DNA of 64,000 nucleotides from the NCBI RefSeq assembly GCF_905171765.1, contig NC_053390.1, positions 584,996,471-585,060,470 on the forward strand. Reading direction: 5' to 3'. The notes beneath the pieces are model-generated. The model did no database searches, was not told the DNA's origin, and was given only the letters and a program-made list of their open reading frames with translations. The position numbers and the translations under genes were made by a program. Positions 51,340 to 62,092 of the stretch are shown in pieces. The stretch comes from Bufo bufo. Taxonomy: Eukaryota; Chordata; Amphibia; Anura; Bufonidae. Each line of letters opens with the position of its first letter. Position 1 is the stretch's first letter.

Positions 51340-53780
51340 TGCAGTTATATGTTCTAAAGCCTTTTTTGGCGTGTATTAGCAGAAAAAAATAAGGGTTAAT
51401 TTCTCGTTTAGCGGTGCAGTTATATGTTCTAAAGCCTTTTTTATGGGGGTATTACTGGGGGGAAAAAGGGCTTATTAGCCGTTGTGTGGTAAAGTGATAA
51501 AATTACAGCATTTTTGGGCATGTATTAGTGGAAAACAAAAAGTATTATTTGCCGTTCAGCTGTGCAGTTATATGTTCTAAAGCCTTTTTTGGGGTGTATT
51601 AGTGGAAAAAAAGGGCTTATTAGCCATTGTGTGGTGAAGTGAGAAAATTACAGCCTTTTTTGGCGTGTATTAGTGGAAAACAAAAAGCATTATTTGCCGT
51701 TGATCGGTGCAGTTATATGTTCTAAAGCCTTTTTGGCGAGTATAAGTAGAAAAAAAGGGCTTATTTGCCATTCAGTGGTGCAGTTATATGTTCTAAAGCT
51801 TTGTTTGGGGGTGTATTAGTGGAAAAAAGTAAGGGCTTATTTGTCGTTCAGTGGTGCAGTTATTTTTTCTATAGCCGTTTTTGGTGTGTATAAGTGGGTG
51901 AAAAAGGGCTTATTAGCAGTTGTGTGGTAAAGTGATAAAATGACAGCCTTTTTAGCATTTTGTATTTGCATTTTGGTGCATTTTTTGCAGTGATTTTAGT
52001 ATGTGTATTTTTTCATCTGCACAATGTATCATTTTGTGTGAGATGTTCTTGTGGTGTATGCGGTCCGCCCCGGCATCCTCCATTGTACGCATTTTTTGCT
52101 GGGGATTGCCGTTGTCTGTGGACCGCATGCGGAGGAATTGCTGCCCCGGTTATAGACACGCTACAGTGTCTGTTTGGAGCATTTTCACCCATTTAGGCCA
52201 CTTTTTTCAGTGAGTTTTTGTCTTTATGTGTATGGAATGTGCCACTTTATTTTGTTGGTACTGTAACATTCTTTTGCACCTGGTAGCTTCTGTGTCATAT
52301 GGTCTGTTGTGGGTGCAGCTCACAGCTTTATCCTACCTCACAGTGAATTGGTGATACCACTATGGAGGCATGTGAGAGCCTGGCTGTGAGTTGGTTTCTA
52401 GCACTGTTCAGACCCTGTTCACACACCATGGGCAGTTGAGTGGTAGGACCCCATGCGTGCTGAGACACCGTGACGTGGTGCATGAGGGGCTCCGATATGT
52501 TCCTGACTGGAAGATATTGGCAAAGTTCTCAGCTTTTAACATCGGCTCGAGGAATTAGCTAGTATTGTCAGTTGCGTATCATTTAGGCGAATTTTTTGCA
52601 GTGATTTTTGTATTTATATTTTTTCATCTGCACAATGTATCATTTTGTGTAAGATGTTCTTGTGGTGCATGCGGTCCGCCCCGGCATCCTCCATTGTACG
52701 CATTTTTTGCTGGGGATTGCCGTTGTCTGCGGACCGCATGCGGAGGAATTGTTGCCCCGGTTATAGACACGCTACAGTGTCTGGGTTTGGAGCATTTTCA
52801 CCCGTTTAGGCCACTTTTTTCAGTGAGTTTTTTGTATTAGAGAAAAACAAAAAGTAATATTTGCCGTTCAGTGGGGGAAGTTATATGTTGTAAAGCCTTT
52901 TTGGGGTGTATTAGTGGAAAAAAGTAAGGGCTTATTTGCCGTTCAACGGTGCAGTTATATGTTCTAAAACCTTTTTTGGAGTGTATTAGTGGAAAAAAAA
53001 TGGGTTTATTAGCCATTGTGTGGTGAAGTGAGAAAATGACAGCCTTTTTTGGCATGTATTAGGCTACTTTCACAATAGCGTTCGGGTGTCCGCTCGTGCG
53101 CACCGTTTGAAGGGGCTCACGAGCGGCCCCGAACGCATCCGTCTGGCCCCAATGCATTCTCAGTGGAGGCGGATCCACTGAGAATGCATCCGCCTGCCAG
53201 CGTTCAGCCTCCGCTCCGCTCAGTGAGCGGACACCTGAACGCTGCTTGCAGCGTTCGGGTGTCCGCCTGGCCGTGCGGAGGCGAGCGGATCCGTCCAGAC
53301 TTACAATGTAAGTCAATGGGGACGGATCCGCTTGAATCTTCAAGCAGATCCGTTCCCCATTGACTTACAATGTAAAGTCTGAACGGATCCGCTCAGACAA
53401 CTTTCACACTTAGAAAATTTTCTAAGTTTTAATGCAGACGCATCCGTTCTGAACGGATGCGAACGTCTGCATTATCGGAGCGGATCCGTCTGATGAAACA
53501 TCAGACGGATCCGCTCCGAACGCTAGTGTGAAAGTAGCCTTAGTGGAATAAAATAAGGACTTGTTCCTTATTCCCTCTCCTTCTTCATCCGGTGTGGTGT
53601 CTCCCTCGCACACACGGGCGTGACAGCAGTTATATATTCTAAAGCCTTTTTGGGGTGTATTAGTGGGAAAAAAGTAAGGACTTATTTGCCGTTCAGCTGT
53701 GCAGTTATATGTACTAAAGCCTTTTTTGGCGTGTATTAGTGGGGAAAAAAGGGCTTATTAGCCGTTGTGTGGTGAAGTGA
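51340..53780. repeat. Diverged tandem array of a GTTATATGTTCTAAAGCC unit
   Basis: The phrase GCAGTTATATGTTCTAAAGC, then GTGTATTAGTGG and GGGCTTATTAGCCGTTGTG, recurs about every 60-130 bp through 51340-51960 and again 52850-53060 and 53620-53790. A 220-bp block with CATTTTGTGTGAGATGTTCT and a GGTCCGCC...GGACCGCATGCGG stretch occurs twice (about 52000 and 52600), separated by unrelated sequence. Confidence 0.85.
53059..53542. mobile_element. Harbinger-type MITE, 478 bp, TTA target
   Basis: The element is 53062-53539. Left GGCTACTTTCACAATAGCG, right in complement GGCTACTTTCACACTAGCG, flanked by TTA on both sides. It has many nested dyads (CGGATCCACTGAGAATGCAT and relatives; CATTGACTTACAATGTAA). 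It inserted in the tandem array of the hAT element. Confidence 0.88.
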
Positions 53781-53809
53781 GAAAATTACAGCCTTTTTAT
53801 CACTGGGCT

Positions 53810-54000
53810 TCCTAGTGCTGCTGCCACCTCAACACTATGTAAATAGGCCACTCTGTAGTCTCCTCATGCTGCTGTTGCTGCCACCTCTCCACTATCTCAC
53901 TGGGCCACTCTGTGGTCTCCTCATGCTGCTGCTACCTCAACACTATGTCATTGGGCCACTCTGTGGTCTTCTCAAGCTGTTCTCCTACCCTCCTCACTCC
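53810..54000. repeat. ~63-bp tandem repeat, three copies
   Basis: GGGCCACTCTGTGGTCTCCT, CATGCTGCTGCTACCTC and CACTATGTCA repeat three times with changes. Confidence 0.8.
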
Positions 54001-54415
54001 ATGACTGGGCCACTATTTTGCCTTTTTGGCCTGGTTTATCTGTCAAAAGGAAGGAAAAAATGAGACACACAACGGATCCTGTCTGTGTAGCAGCTGTAAG
54101 GCCTTTATGGTCCCATCAGAATTGGCTTATGATTTGGTAGGTAAAAGCAGGAGTGGGTAGAAAACACAGAAAACATGCAAATATTCCTTTCACGTGTCAT
54201 CTCTGTTTTGGATCCACTCCTGTTTTTTTGGCTTTAGCAATACTGATGGATTACTGACCAAATGCTGACCGAGTGAAGGCAGATACTCAACAGACAGGAT
54301 CCGTTTTTTGGGGGGTTATTGTTCTGATGGCTCAGAGGAAGGGCAAAATAATCAGTGACATCAACACAAACTTACTGCTGACACCCTCTTCACTCTGTCA
54401 GGGGGGCTCTACTTG

Positions 54416-55976
54416 TACAGTCGTGGCCAAAAGTTTTGAGAATTACATAAATATTGGAAATTGGAAAAGTTGCTGCTTAAGTTTTTATATTAGCAATTTG
54501 CATATACTCTAGAATGTTATGAAGAGTGATCAGATGAATTGCATAGTCCTTCTTTGCCATGAAAATTAACTTAATCCCAAAAAAAACTTTCCACTGCATT
54601 TCATTGCTGTCATTAAAGGACCTGCTGAGATCATTTCAGTAATCGTCTTATTAACTCAGGTGAGAATGTTGACGAGCACAAGGCTGGAGATCATTTTGTC
54701 AGGCTGATTGGGTTAAAATGGCAGACTTGACATGTTAAAAGGAGGGTGATCCTTGAAATCATTGTTCTTCCATTGTTAACCATGGTGACCTGCAAAGAAA
54801 CGCTTGCAGCCATCATTGCGTTGCATAAAAATGGCTTCACAGGCAAGGATATTGTGGCTACTAAGATTGCACCTCAATCAACAATTTATAGGATCATCAA
54901 GAACTTCAAGGAAAGAGGTTCAATTCTTGTTAAGAAGGCTTCAGGGCGTCCAAGAAAGTCCAGCAAGCGCCAGGATCGTCTCCTAAAGAGGATTCAGCTG
55001 CGGGATCAGAGTGCCACCAGTGCAGAGCTTGCTCAGGAATGGCAGCAGGCAGGTGTGAGCGCATTTGCACGCACAGTGAGGCGAAGACTTTTGGAAGATG
55101 GCCTGGTGTCAAGAAGGGCAGCAAAGAAGCCACTTCTATCCAAAAAAAACATCAGGGACAGATTGAACTTCTGCAGAAAGTATGGTGAATGGACTGCTGA
55201 GGACTGGGGCAAAGTCATATTCTCCGATGAAGCCTCTTTCCGATTGTTTGGGGCATCTGGAAAAAGGCATGTCCGGAGAAGAAAAGGTGAGCGCTACCAT
55301 CAGTCCTGTGTCATGCCAACAGTAAAGCATCCTGAGACCATTCATGTGTGGGGTTGCTTCTCATCCAAGGGAGTGGGCTCACTCACAATTTTGCCCAAAA
55401 ACACAGCCATGAATAAAGAATGGTACCAAAACACCCTCCAACAGCAACTTCTTCCAACAATCCAACAACAGTTTGGTGAAGAACAATGCATTTTCCAGCA
55501 CGATGGAGCACCGTGCCATAAGGCAAAAGTGATAACTAAGTGGCTCGGGGACCAAAACGTTGACATTTTGGGTCCATGGCCTGGAAACTCCCCAGATCTT
55601 AATCCCATTGAGAACTTGTGGTCAATCCTCAAGAGGCCGGTGGACAAACAAAAACCCACTAATTCTGACAAACTCCAAGAAGTGATTATGAAAGAATGGG
55701 TTGCTATCAGTCAGGAATTGGCCCAGAAGTTGATTGAGAGCATGCCCAGTCGAATTGCAGAGGTCCTGAAAAAGAAGGGCCAACACTGCAAATACTGACT
55801 CTTTGCATAAACGTCATGTAATTGTCGATAAAAGCCTTTGAAACGTATAAAGTGCGTGTAATTATATTTCACTACATCACAGAAACAACTGAAACAAAGA
55901 TCTAAAAGCAGTTTAGCAGCAAACGTTGTGAAAACTAATATTTGTGTCATTCTCAAAACTTTTGGCCACGACTGTA
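54416..55976 (+). mobile_element. Intact Tc1/mariner transposon, 1557 bp
   Basis: The element is 54418-55974. Ends CAGTCGTGGCCAAAAGTTTT and exact complement, with TA duplications (54416-54417, 55975-55976). It encodes an uninterrupted transposase. It differs from the other Tc1-type copies in the window in both termini and protein. Confidence 0.96.
54782..55798 (+). CDS. Tc1/mariner transposase, intact, DD35E by count
   Basis: I chose the ATG at 54782 (MVTCKETLAAIIALHKNGF), which begins the helix-turn-helix; the frame stays open upstream to an ATG at 54746 that adds 12 hydrophobic residues. The protein is 338 aa. Two helix-turn-helix units flank a GRPRK hook (about residue 55), followed by the catalytic core: FSDEASFRLFG (first Asp), FQHDGAPCHKAK (second Asp) and NPIENLWSILK (Glu). 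The number of residues between the second Asp and the Glu is 35 by my count, one more than the Tc1 norm, which fits the DD35E group named Traveler. There is no stop or frameshift. It acts at its own inverted repeats and inserts at TA. Confidence 0.94.
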   Translation: MVTCKETLAAIIALHKNGFTGKDIVATKIAPQSTIYRIIKNFKERGSILVKKASGRPRKSSKRQDRLLKRIQLRDQSATSAELAQEWQQAGVSAFARTVRRRLLEDGLVSRRAAKKPLLSKKNIRDRLNFCRKYGEWTAEDWGKVIFSDEASFRLFGASGKRHVRRRKGERYHQSCVMPTVKHPETIHVWGCFSSKGVGSLTILPKNTAMNKEWYQNTLQQQLLPTIQQQFGEEQCIFQHDGAPCHKAKVITKWLGDQNVDILGPWPGNSPDLNPIENLWSILKRPVDKQKPTNSDKLQEVIMKEWVAISQELAQKLIESMPSRIAEVLKKKGQHCKY

Positions 55977-56449
55977 TAAGCGTTTAACCACCTCAGCCCC
56001 CAGTGCTTAAACACCCTGAAAGACCAGGCCACTTTTTACACTTCTGACCTACACTACTTTCACCATTTATTGCTCGGTCATGCAACTTACCACCCAAATG
56101 AATTTTACCTCCTTTTCTTCTCACTAATAGAGCTTTCATTTGGTGGTATTTCATTGCTGCTGACATTTTTACTTTTTTTGTTATTAATCGAAATTTAACG
56201 ATTTTTTTGCAAAAAAATGACATTTTTCACTTTCAGTTGTAAAATTTTGCAAAAAAAACGACATCCATATATAAATTTTGCTCTAAATTTATTGTTCTAC
56301 ATGTCTTTGATAAAAAAAAAATGTTTGGGTAAAAAAAAAATGGTTTGGGTAAAAGTTATAGCGTTTACAAACTATGGTACAAAAATGTGAATTTCCGCTT
56401 TTTGAAGCAGCTCTGACTTTCTGAGCACCTGTCATGTTTCCTGAGGTTC

Positions 56450-59180
56450 TACAATGCCCAGAAAGTACAAACACCCCACAAATGACCCCATTTCGGAAAG
56501 TACACACCCTAAGGTATTCGCTGATGGGCATAGTGAGTTCATAGAACTTTTTATTTTTTGTCACAAGTTAGCGGAAAATGATGATTTTTTTTTTTTTTTT
56601 TTTCTTACAAAGTCTCATATTCCACTAACTTGTGACAAAAAATAAAAACTTCTATGAACTCACTATGCCCATCACGAAATACCTTGGGGTCTCTTCTTTC
56701 CAAAATGGGGTCACTTGTGGGGTGGTTATACTGCCCTGGCATTCTAGGGGCCCAAATGTGTGGTAAGGAGTTTGAAATCAAATTCTGTAAAAAATGACCT
56801 GTGAAATCCGAAAGGTGCTCTTTGGAATATGGGCCCCTTTGCCCACCTAGGCTGCAAAAAAGTGTCACACATCTGGTATCTCCGTACTCAGGAGAAGGTG
56901 GGGAATGTGTTTTGGGGTGTCATTTTATATATACCCATGCTGGGTGAGAGAAATATCTTGGTCAAATGCCAACTTTGTATAAAAAAATGGGAAAAGTTGT
57001 CTTTTGCCAAGATATTTCTCTCACCCAGCATGGGTATATGTAAAATGACACCCCAAAACACATTCCCCAACTTCTCCTGAGTACGGAGATACCAGATGTG
57101 TGACACTTTTTTGCAGCCTAGGTGGGCAAAGGGGCCCATATTCCAAAGAGCACCTTTCGGATTTCACTGGTCATTTTTTACAGAATTTGATTTCAAACTC
57201 CTTACCACACATTTGGGCCCCTAGAATGCCAGGGCAGTATAACTACCCCACAAGTGACCCCATTTTGGAAAGAAGACACCCCAAGGTATTCCGTGAGGGG
57301 CATGGCAAGTTCCTAGAATTTTTTATTTTTTGTCACAAGTTAGTGGAAAATTATGATTTTTTTTTTTTTTTTTTTTCATACAAAGTCTCATATTCCACTA
57401 ACTTGTGACAAAAAATAAAAACTTCCATGAACTCACTATGCCCATCAGCAAATACCTTGGGGTCTCTTCTTTCCAAAATGGGGTCACTTGTGGGGTAGTT
57501 ATACTGCTCTGGCATTCTAGGGGCCCAAATGTGTGGTAAGGAGTTTGAAATCAAATTCTGTAAAAAATGACCTGTGAAATCCAAAAGGTGCTCTTTGGAA
57601 TATGGGCCCCTTTGCCCACCTAGGCTGCAAAAAAGTGTCACACATCTGGTATCTCTGTATTCAGGAGAAGTTGAGGAATGTGTTTTGGGGTGTCTTTTTA
57701 CATATACCCATGCTGGGTGAGAGAAATATCTTGGTCAAATGCCAACTTTGTATAAAAAAATGGGAAAAGTTGTCTTTTGCCAAGATATTTCTCTCACCCA
57801 GCATGGGTATATGTAAAATGACACCCCAAAACACATTCCCCAACTTCTCCTGAGTACGGAGATACCAGATGTGTGACACTTTTTTGCAGCCTAGGTGGGC
57901 AAAGGGGCCCATATTCCAAAGAGCACCTTTTGGATTTCACAGGTCATTTTTTACAGAATTTGATTTCAAACTCCTTACCACACATTTGGGCCCCTAGAAT
58001 GCCAGGGCAGTATAACTACCCCACAAGTGACCCCATTTTGGAAAGAAGAGACCCCAAGGTATTCGCTGATGGGCATAGTGAGTTCATGGAAGTTTTTATT
58101 TTTTGTCACAAGTTAGTGGAATATGAGACTTTGTATGAAAAAAAAAAATCTGCATTTTCCACTAACTTGTGACAAAAAATAAAAAATTCTAGGAACTCGC
58201 CATGCCCCTCACGGAATACCTTGGGGTGTCTTCTTTCCAAAATGGGGTCACTTGTGGGGTAGTTATACTGCCCTGGCATTTTCCAGGGGCCCTAATGTGT
58301 GGTAAGTAGGTAAATGACCTGTGAAATCCTAAAGGTGCTCTTTGGAATATGGGCCCCTTTGCCCACCTAGGCTGCAGTAAAGTGTCACACATGTGGTATC
58401 GCCGTATTCAGGAGAAGTTGGGGAATGTGTTTTGGGGTGTCATTTTACATATACCCTTGCTGGGTGAGAGAAATATCTTGACAAAAGACAACTTTTCCCA
58501 TTTTTTTATACAAAGTTGGCATTTGACCAAGATATTTCTCTCACCCAGCATGGGTATATGTAAAATGACACCCCAAAACACATTCCCCAACTTCTCCTGA
58601 GTACGGCGATACAAGATGTGTGACACTTTTTTGCAGCCTAGATGCGCAAAGGTGCCCAAATTCCTTTTAGGAGGGCATTTTTTGACATTTGGATACTAGA
58701 CTTCTTCTCACGCTTTGGGGCCCCTAGAATGCCAGGGCAGTATAAATACCCCACATGTGACCCCATTTTGGAAAGAAGACACCCCAAGGTATTCAATGAG
58801 GGGCATGGCGAGTTCATAGAATTTTTTTTTTTTTGGCACAAGTTAGCGGAAATTGATATTTTTAATTTTTTTCTCACAAAGTCTCCCGTTCCGCTAACTT
58901 GGGACAAAAATTTCAATCTTTCATGGACTCAATATGCCCCTCACGGAATACCTGGGGGTGTCTTCTTTCCGAAATGGGGTCACATGTGGGGTATTTATAC
59001 TGCCCTGGCATTCTAGGGGCCCTAAAGCGTGAGAAGTCGTCTGGAATATAAATGTCTAAAAAATTTTACGCATTTGGATTCCGTGAGGGGTATGGTGAGT
59101 TCATGTGAGATTTTATTTTTTGACACAAGTTAGTGGAATATGAGACTTTGTAAGAAAAAAATAAAAATAATTCCGCTAAC
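56450..59180. repeat. Array of alternating giant palindromes, 772-bp period
   Basis: Type-B palindromes are centred near 56985, 57760 and 58505, with arms such as ACCCATGCTGGGTGAGAGAA and CACATCTGGTATCTCCGTA. Type-A palindromes are centred on T/A-runs near 56595, 57365, 58140 and 58850. Each half-unit is ~386 bp and successive half-units alternate orientation. Equal short frames repeat on both strands at this spacing and are not genes. Confidence 0.9.
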
Positions 59181-59209
59181 TTGGGCCAAAAAAATGTCTG
59201 GAGCCTTAC

Positions 59210-61700
59210 AGAGGGGTGATCAATGACAGGGGGGGTGATCAATGACAGGGGGGGTGATCAATGACAGTAGGGGTGATCAATGACAGGGGGGTGATCAGAG
59301 AGTCTATATGGGGTGATCACCACAGTCATTGATCACGCCCGTGTAAGGCTTCATTCAGACGTCCGGATGCGTTTTGCGGATCCGATCCATCTATCAGTGC
59401 ATCCGTAAAAATCATGCGGACGTCTGAATGGAGCTTTACAGGGGGGTAATCAATGACAGGGGGGTGATCAGGGAGTCTATATGGGGTGATCACCACAGTC
59501 ATTGATCATGCCCCTGTAAGGCTTCATTCAGACGTCCGGATGCAGTTTGCGGATCCGATCCATCTATCAGTGGATCCGTAAAAATCATGCGGACGTCTGA
59601 ATGGAGCTTTACAGGGGGGTAATCAATGACAGGGGGGGTAATCAATGACAGGGGGGTGATCAGGGAGTCTATATGGGGTGATCACCACAGTCATTGATCA
59701 CGCCCCTGTAAGGCTTCATTCAGACGTCCGGATGCGTTTTGCGGATCCGATCCATCTATCAGTGCATCCGTAAAAATCATGCAGACATCTGAATGGAGCT
59801 TTACAGGGGGGTGATCAATGACAGGGGTGTAATCAATGACAGGGGGGTGATCAGGGAGTCTATATGGGGTGATGACCACAGTCATTGATCACGCCCCTGT
59901 AAGGCTTCATTCAGACGTCCGTATGCGTTTTGCGGATCCGATCCATCTATCAGTGGATCCGTAAAAATCATGCGGACGTCTGAATGGAGCTTTACAGGGG
60001 GGTAATCAATGACAGGGGGGGTAATCAATGACAGGGGGGTGATCAGGGAGTCTATATGGGGTGATCACCACAGTCATTGATCACGCCTCTGTAAGGCTTC
60101 ATTCAGACGTCCGGATGCGTTTTGCGGATCCGATCCATCTATCAGTGCATCCGTAAAAATCATGCAGACATCTGAATGGAGCTTTACAGGGGGGTGATCA
60201 GGGAGTCTATATGGGGTGATCACCACAGTCATTGATCATGCCCCTGTAAGGCTTCATTCAGACGTCCGGATGCAGTTTGCGGATCCGATCCATCTATCAG
60301 TGGATCCGTAAAAATCATGCGGACGTCTGAATGGAGCTTTACAGGGGGGTAATCAATGACAGGGGGGGTAATCAATGACAGGGGGGTGATCAGGGAGTCT
60401 ATATGGGGTGATCACCACAGTCATTGATCACGCCCCTGTAAGGCTTCATTCAGACGTCCGGATGCGTTTTGCGGATCCGATCCATCTATCAGTGCATCCG
60501 TAAAAATCATGCAGACATCTGAATGGAGCTTTACAGGGGGGTGATCAATGACAGGGGTGTAATCAATGACAGGGGGGTGATCAGGGAGTCTATATGGGGT
60601 GATGACCACAGTCATTGATCACGCCCCTGTAAGGCTTCATTCAGACGTCCGTATGCGTTTTGCGGATCCGATCCATCTATCAGTGGATCCGTAAAAATCA
60701 TGCGGACGTCTGAATGGAGCTTTACAGGGGGGTAATCAATGACAGGGGGGGGTAATCAATGACAGGGGGGTGATCAGGGAGTCTATATGGGGTGATCACC
60801 ACAGTCATTGATCACGCCCCTGTAAGGCTTCATTCAGACGTCCGGATGCGTTTTGCGGATCCGATCCATCTATCAGTGCATCCGTAAAAATCATGCAGAC
60901 ATCTGAATGGAGCTTTACAGGGGGGTGATCAATGACAGGGGTGTAATCAATGACAGGGGGGTGATCAGGGAGTCTATATGGGGTGATGACCACAGTCATT
61001 GATCACGCCCCTGTAAGGCTTCATTCAGACGTCCGTATGCGTTTTGCGGATCCGATCCATCTATCAGTGCATCCGTAAAAATCATGCAGACATCTGAATG
61101 GAGCTTTACAGGGGGGTAATCAATGACAGGGGTGTAATCAATGACAGGGGGGTGATCAGGGAGTCTATATGGGGTGATAACTACAGTCATTGATCATGCC
61201 CCTGTAAGGCTTCATTCAGACGTCCGGATGCGTTTTGCGGATCCGATCCATCTATTAGTGCATCCGTAAAAATCATGCGGACATCTGAATGGAGCTTTAC
61301 AAGGGGGTGATCAGGGAGTCTATATGGGGTGATCACCACAGTCATTGATCATGCCCCTGTAAGGCTTCATTCAGACGTCCGGATGCGTTTTGCGGATCCG
61401 ATCCATCTATCAGTGCATCCGTAAAAATCATGCGGACATCTGAATGGAGCTTTACAGGGGGGTGATCAGGGAGTCTATATGGGGTGATCACCACAGTCAT
61501 TTATCACGCCCCTGTAAGGCTTCATTCAGACGTCCGGATGCGTTTTGCGGATCCGATCCATCTATCAGTGGATCCGTAAAAATCATGCGGACGTCTGAAT
61601 GGAGCTTTACAGGGGGGTGATCAATGACAGGGGGGTGATCAATGACAGGGGGGAAATCAATGACAGGGGGGTGATCAGGGAGTCTATATGGGGTGATCAG
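59210..61700. repeat. Tandem array, 13 units of 150-195 bp, with embedded hairpin
   Basis: The phrase GGCTTCATTCAGACGTCCG recurs 13 times between about 59347 and 61517. Each unit has two parts: TGATCA-type dyads with GATCAATGACAGGGGGG, and a ~90-bp hairpin from TTCAGACGTCCGGATGCG to CATGCGGACGTCTGAAT. Unit lengths vary by the number of CAATGACAGG repeats, and a four-unit block of ~731 bp appears twice (about 59519-60250 and 60250-60980), a simple higher-order repeat. The identical 64-codon minus-strand frames come from this repetition. Confidence 0.93.
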
Positions 61701-61779
61701 GGGCTAATAAGGGGTTAATAAGTGACGGGGGGGGGGGGGGGTAGTGTAGTGTAGTGGTGCTTGGTGCTACTTTACTGAG

Positions 61780-62092
61780 CTACCTGTGTCCTCTGGTGGT
61801 CGATCCAAACAAAGGGGACCACCAGAGGACCAGGTAGCAGGTATATTAGACGCTGTTATCAAAACAGCGTCTAATATACCTGTTAGGGGTTAAAAAAAAC
61901 ACATCTCCAGCCTGCCAGCGAACGATCGCCGCTGGCAGGCTGGAGATCAACTCTCTTACCTTCCGTTCCTGTGAGCGCGCGCGTTCACAGGAAATCTCGC
62001 GTCTCGCGAGATGACGCGTATATGCGTCCAGGCGGAATGAATCAACCACCTCCAGGACGCGTCTGTGCGTACAGCGGTCCGGAGGTGGTTAA
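61780..62092 (-). repeat. Subterminal hairpin cluster of the second piggyBac element
   Basis: Reading inward from the 5' terminus: the terminal dyad CCACCTCC...GGAGGTGG (62045-62088), then H1 CTCCAGCCTGCCAGCG...CGCTGGCAGGCTGGAG (61903-61947), H2 CAGGTATATTAGACGCTGTT and complement (61839-61882), and H3 TCCTCTGGTGGT...ACCACCAGAGGA within CTACCTG...CAGGTAG (61780-61837). Order and size follow the cluster at 19577-19898. Confidence 0.88.

Larger units (their letters stand above)
50675..54415 (+). mobile_element. Left part of another hAT element (TAGAGATAAGC end)
   Basis: The terminus TAGAGATAAGCAAATCGAAG at 50675 resembles the TAG(A/G)G(T/A)TGAGCGAA end of the 8.5-kb hAT element. Inside are several tandem families (51340-51960 and 52840-53780; 53810-54000), a duplicated 220-bp block (52000-52230 and 52600-52830), a Harbinger-type MITE and no transposase. 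A Tc1-type element and a piggyBac element follow. Sequence after 62092 may be its continuation. The right terminus was not found. Confidence 0.55.
55984..62092 (-). mobile_element. Transposase-less 6.1-kb piggyBac-type element bounded by TTAA
   Basis: The plus-strand left end TTAACCACCTCAGCCCCC is the element's 3' end and its right end (complement TTAACCACCTCCGGACCGC) is its 5' end; TTAA lies at 55984-55987 and 62089-62092. The first ~400 bp match the 3' end of the element at 19577-28784, followed by the same palindromic array (56450-59180). Transposase sequence is absent. In its place is a 2.5-kb tandem array (59210-61700) and the three-hairpin cluster. It is a non-autonomous derivative that has expanded by internal repeats. 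Confidence 0.92.

Noticed and set aside
52260..52580. Possible small RNA gene or rRNA-like segment between the two duplicated blocks
   Set aside because: No conserved promoter box, cloverleaf or rRNA signature could be found; it is left as unassigned sequence within the hAT element.
56829..59016. Families of 83-124-codon frames repeated on both strands
   Set aside because: They are mirror images of one another generated by the palindromic array; no codon bias or domain.
59691..61190. Identical 64-codon minus-strand frames
   Set aside because: Pure consequence of the 150-195-bp tandem repeat.
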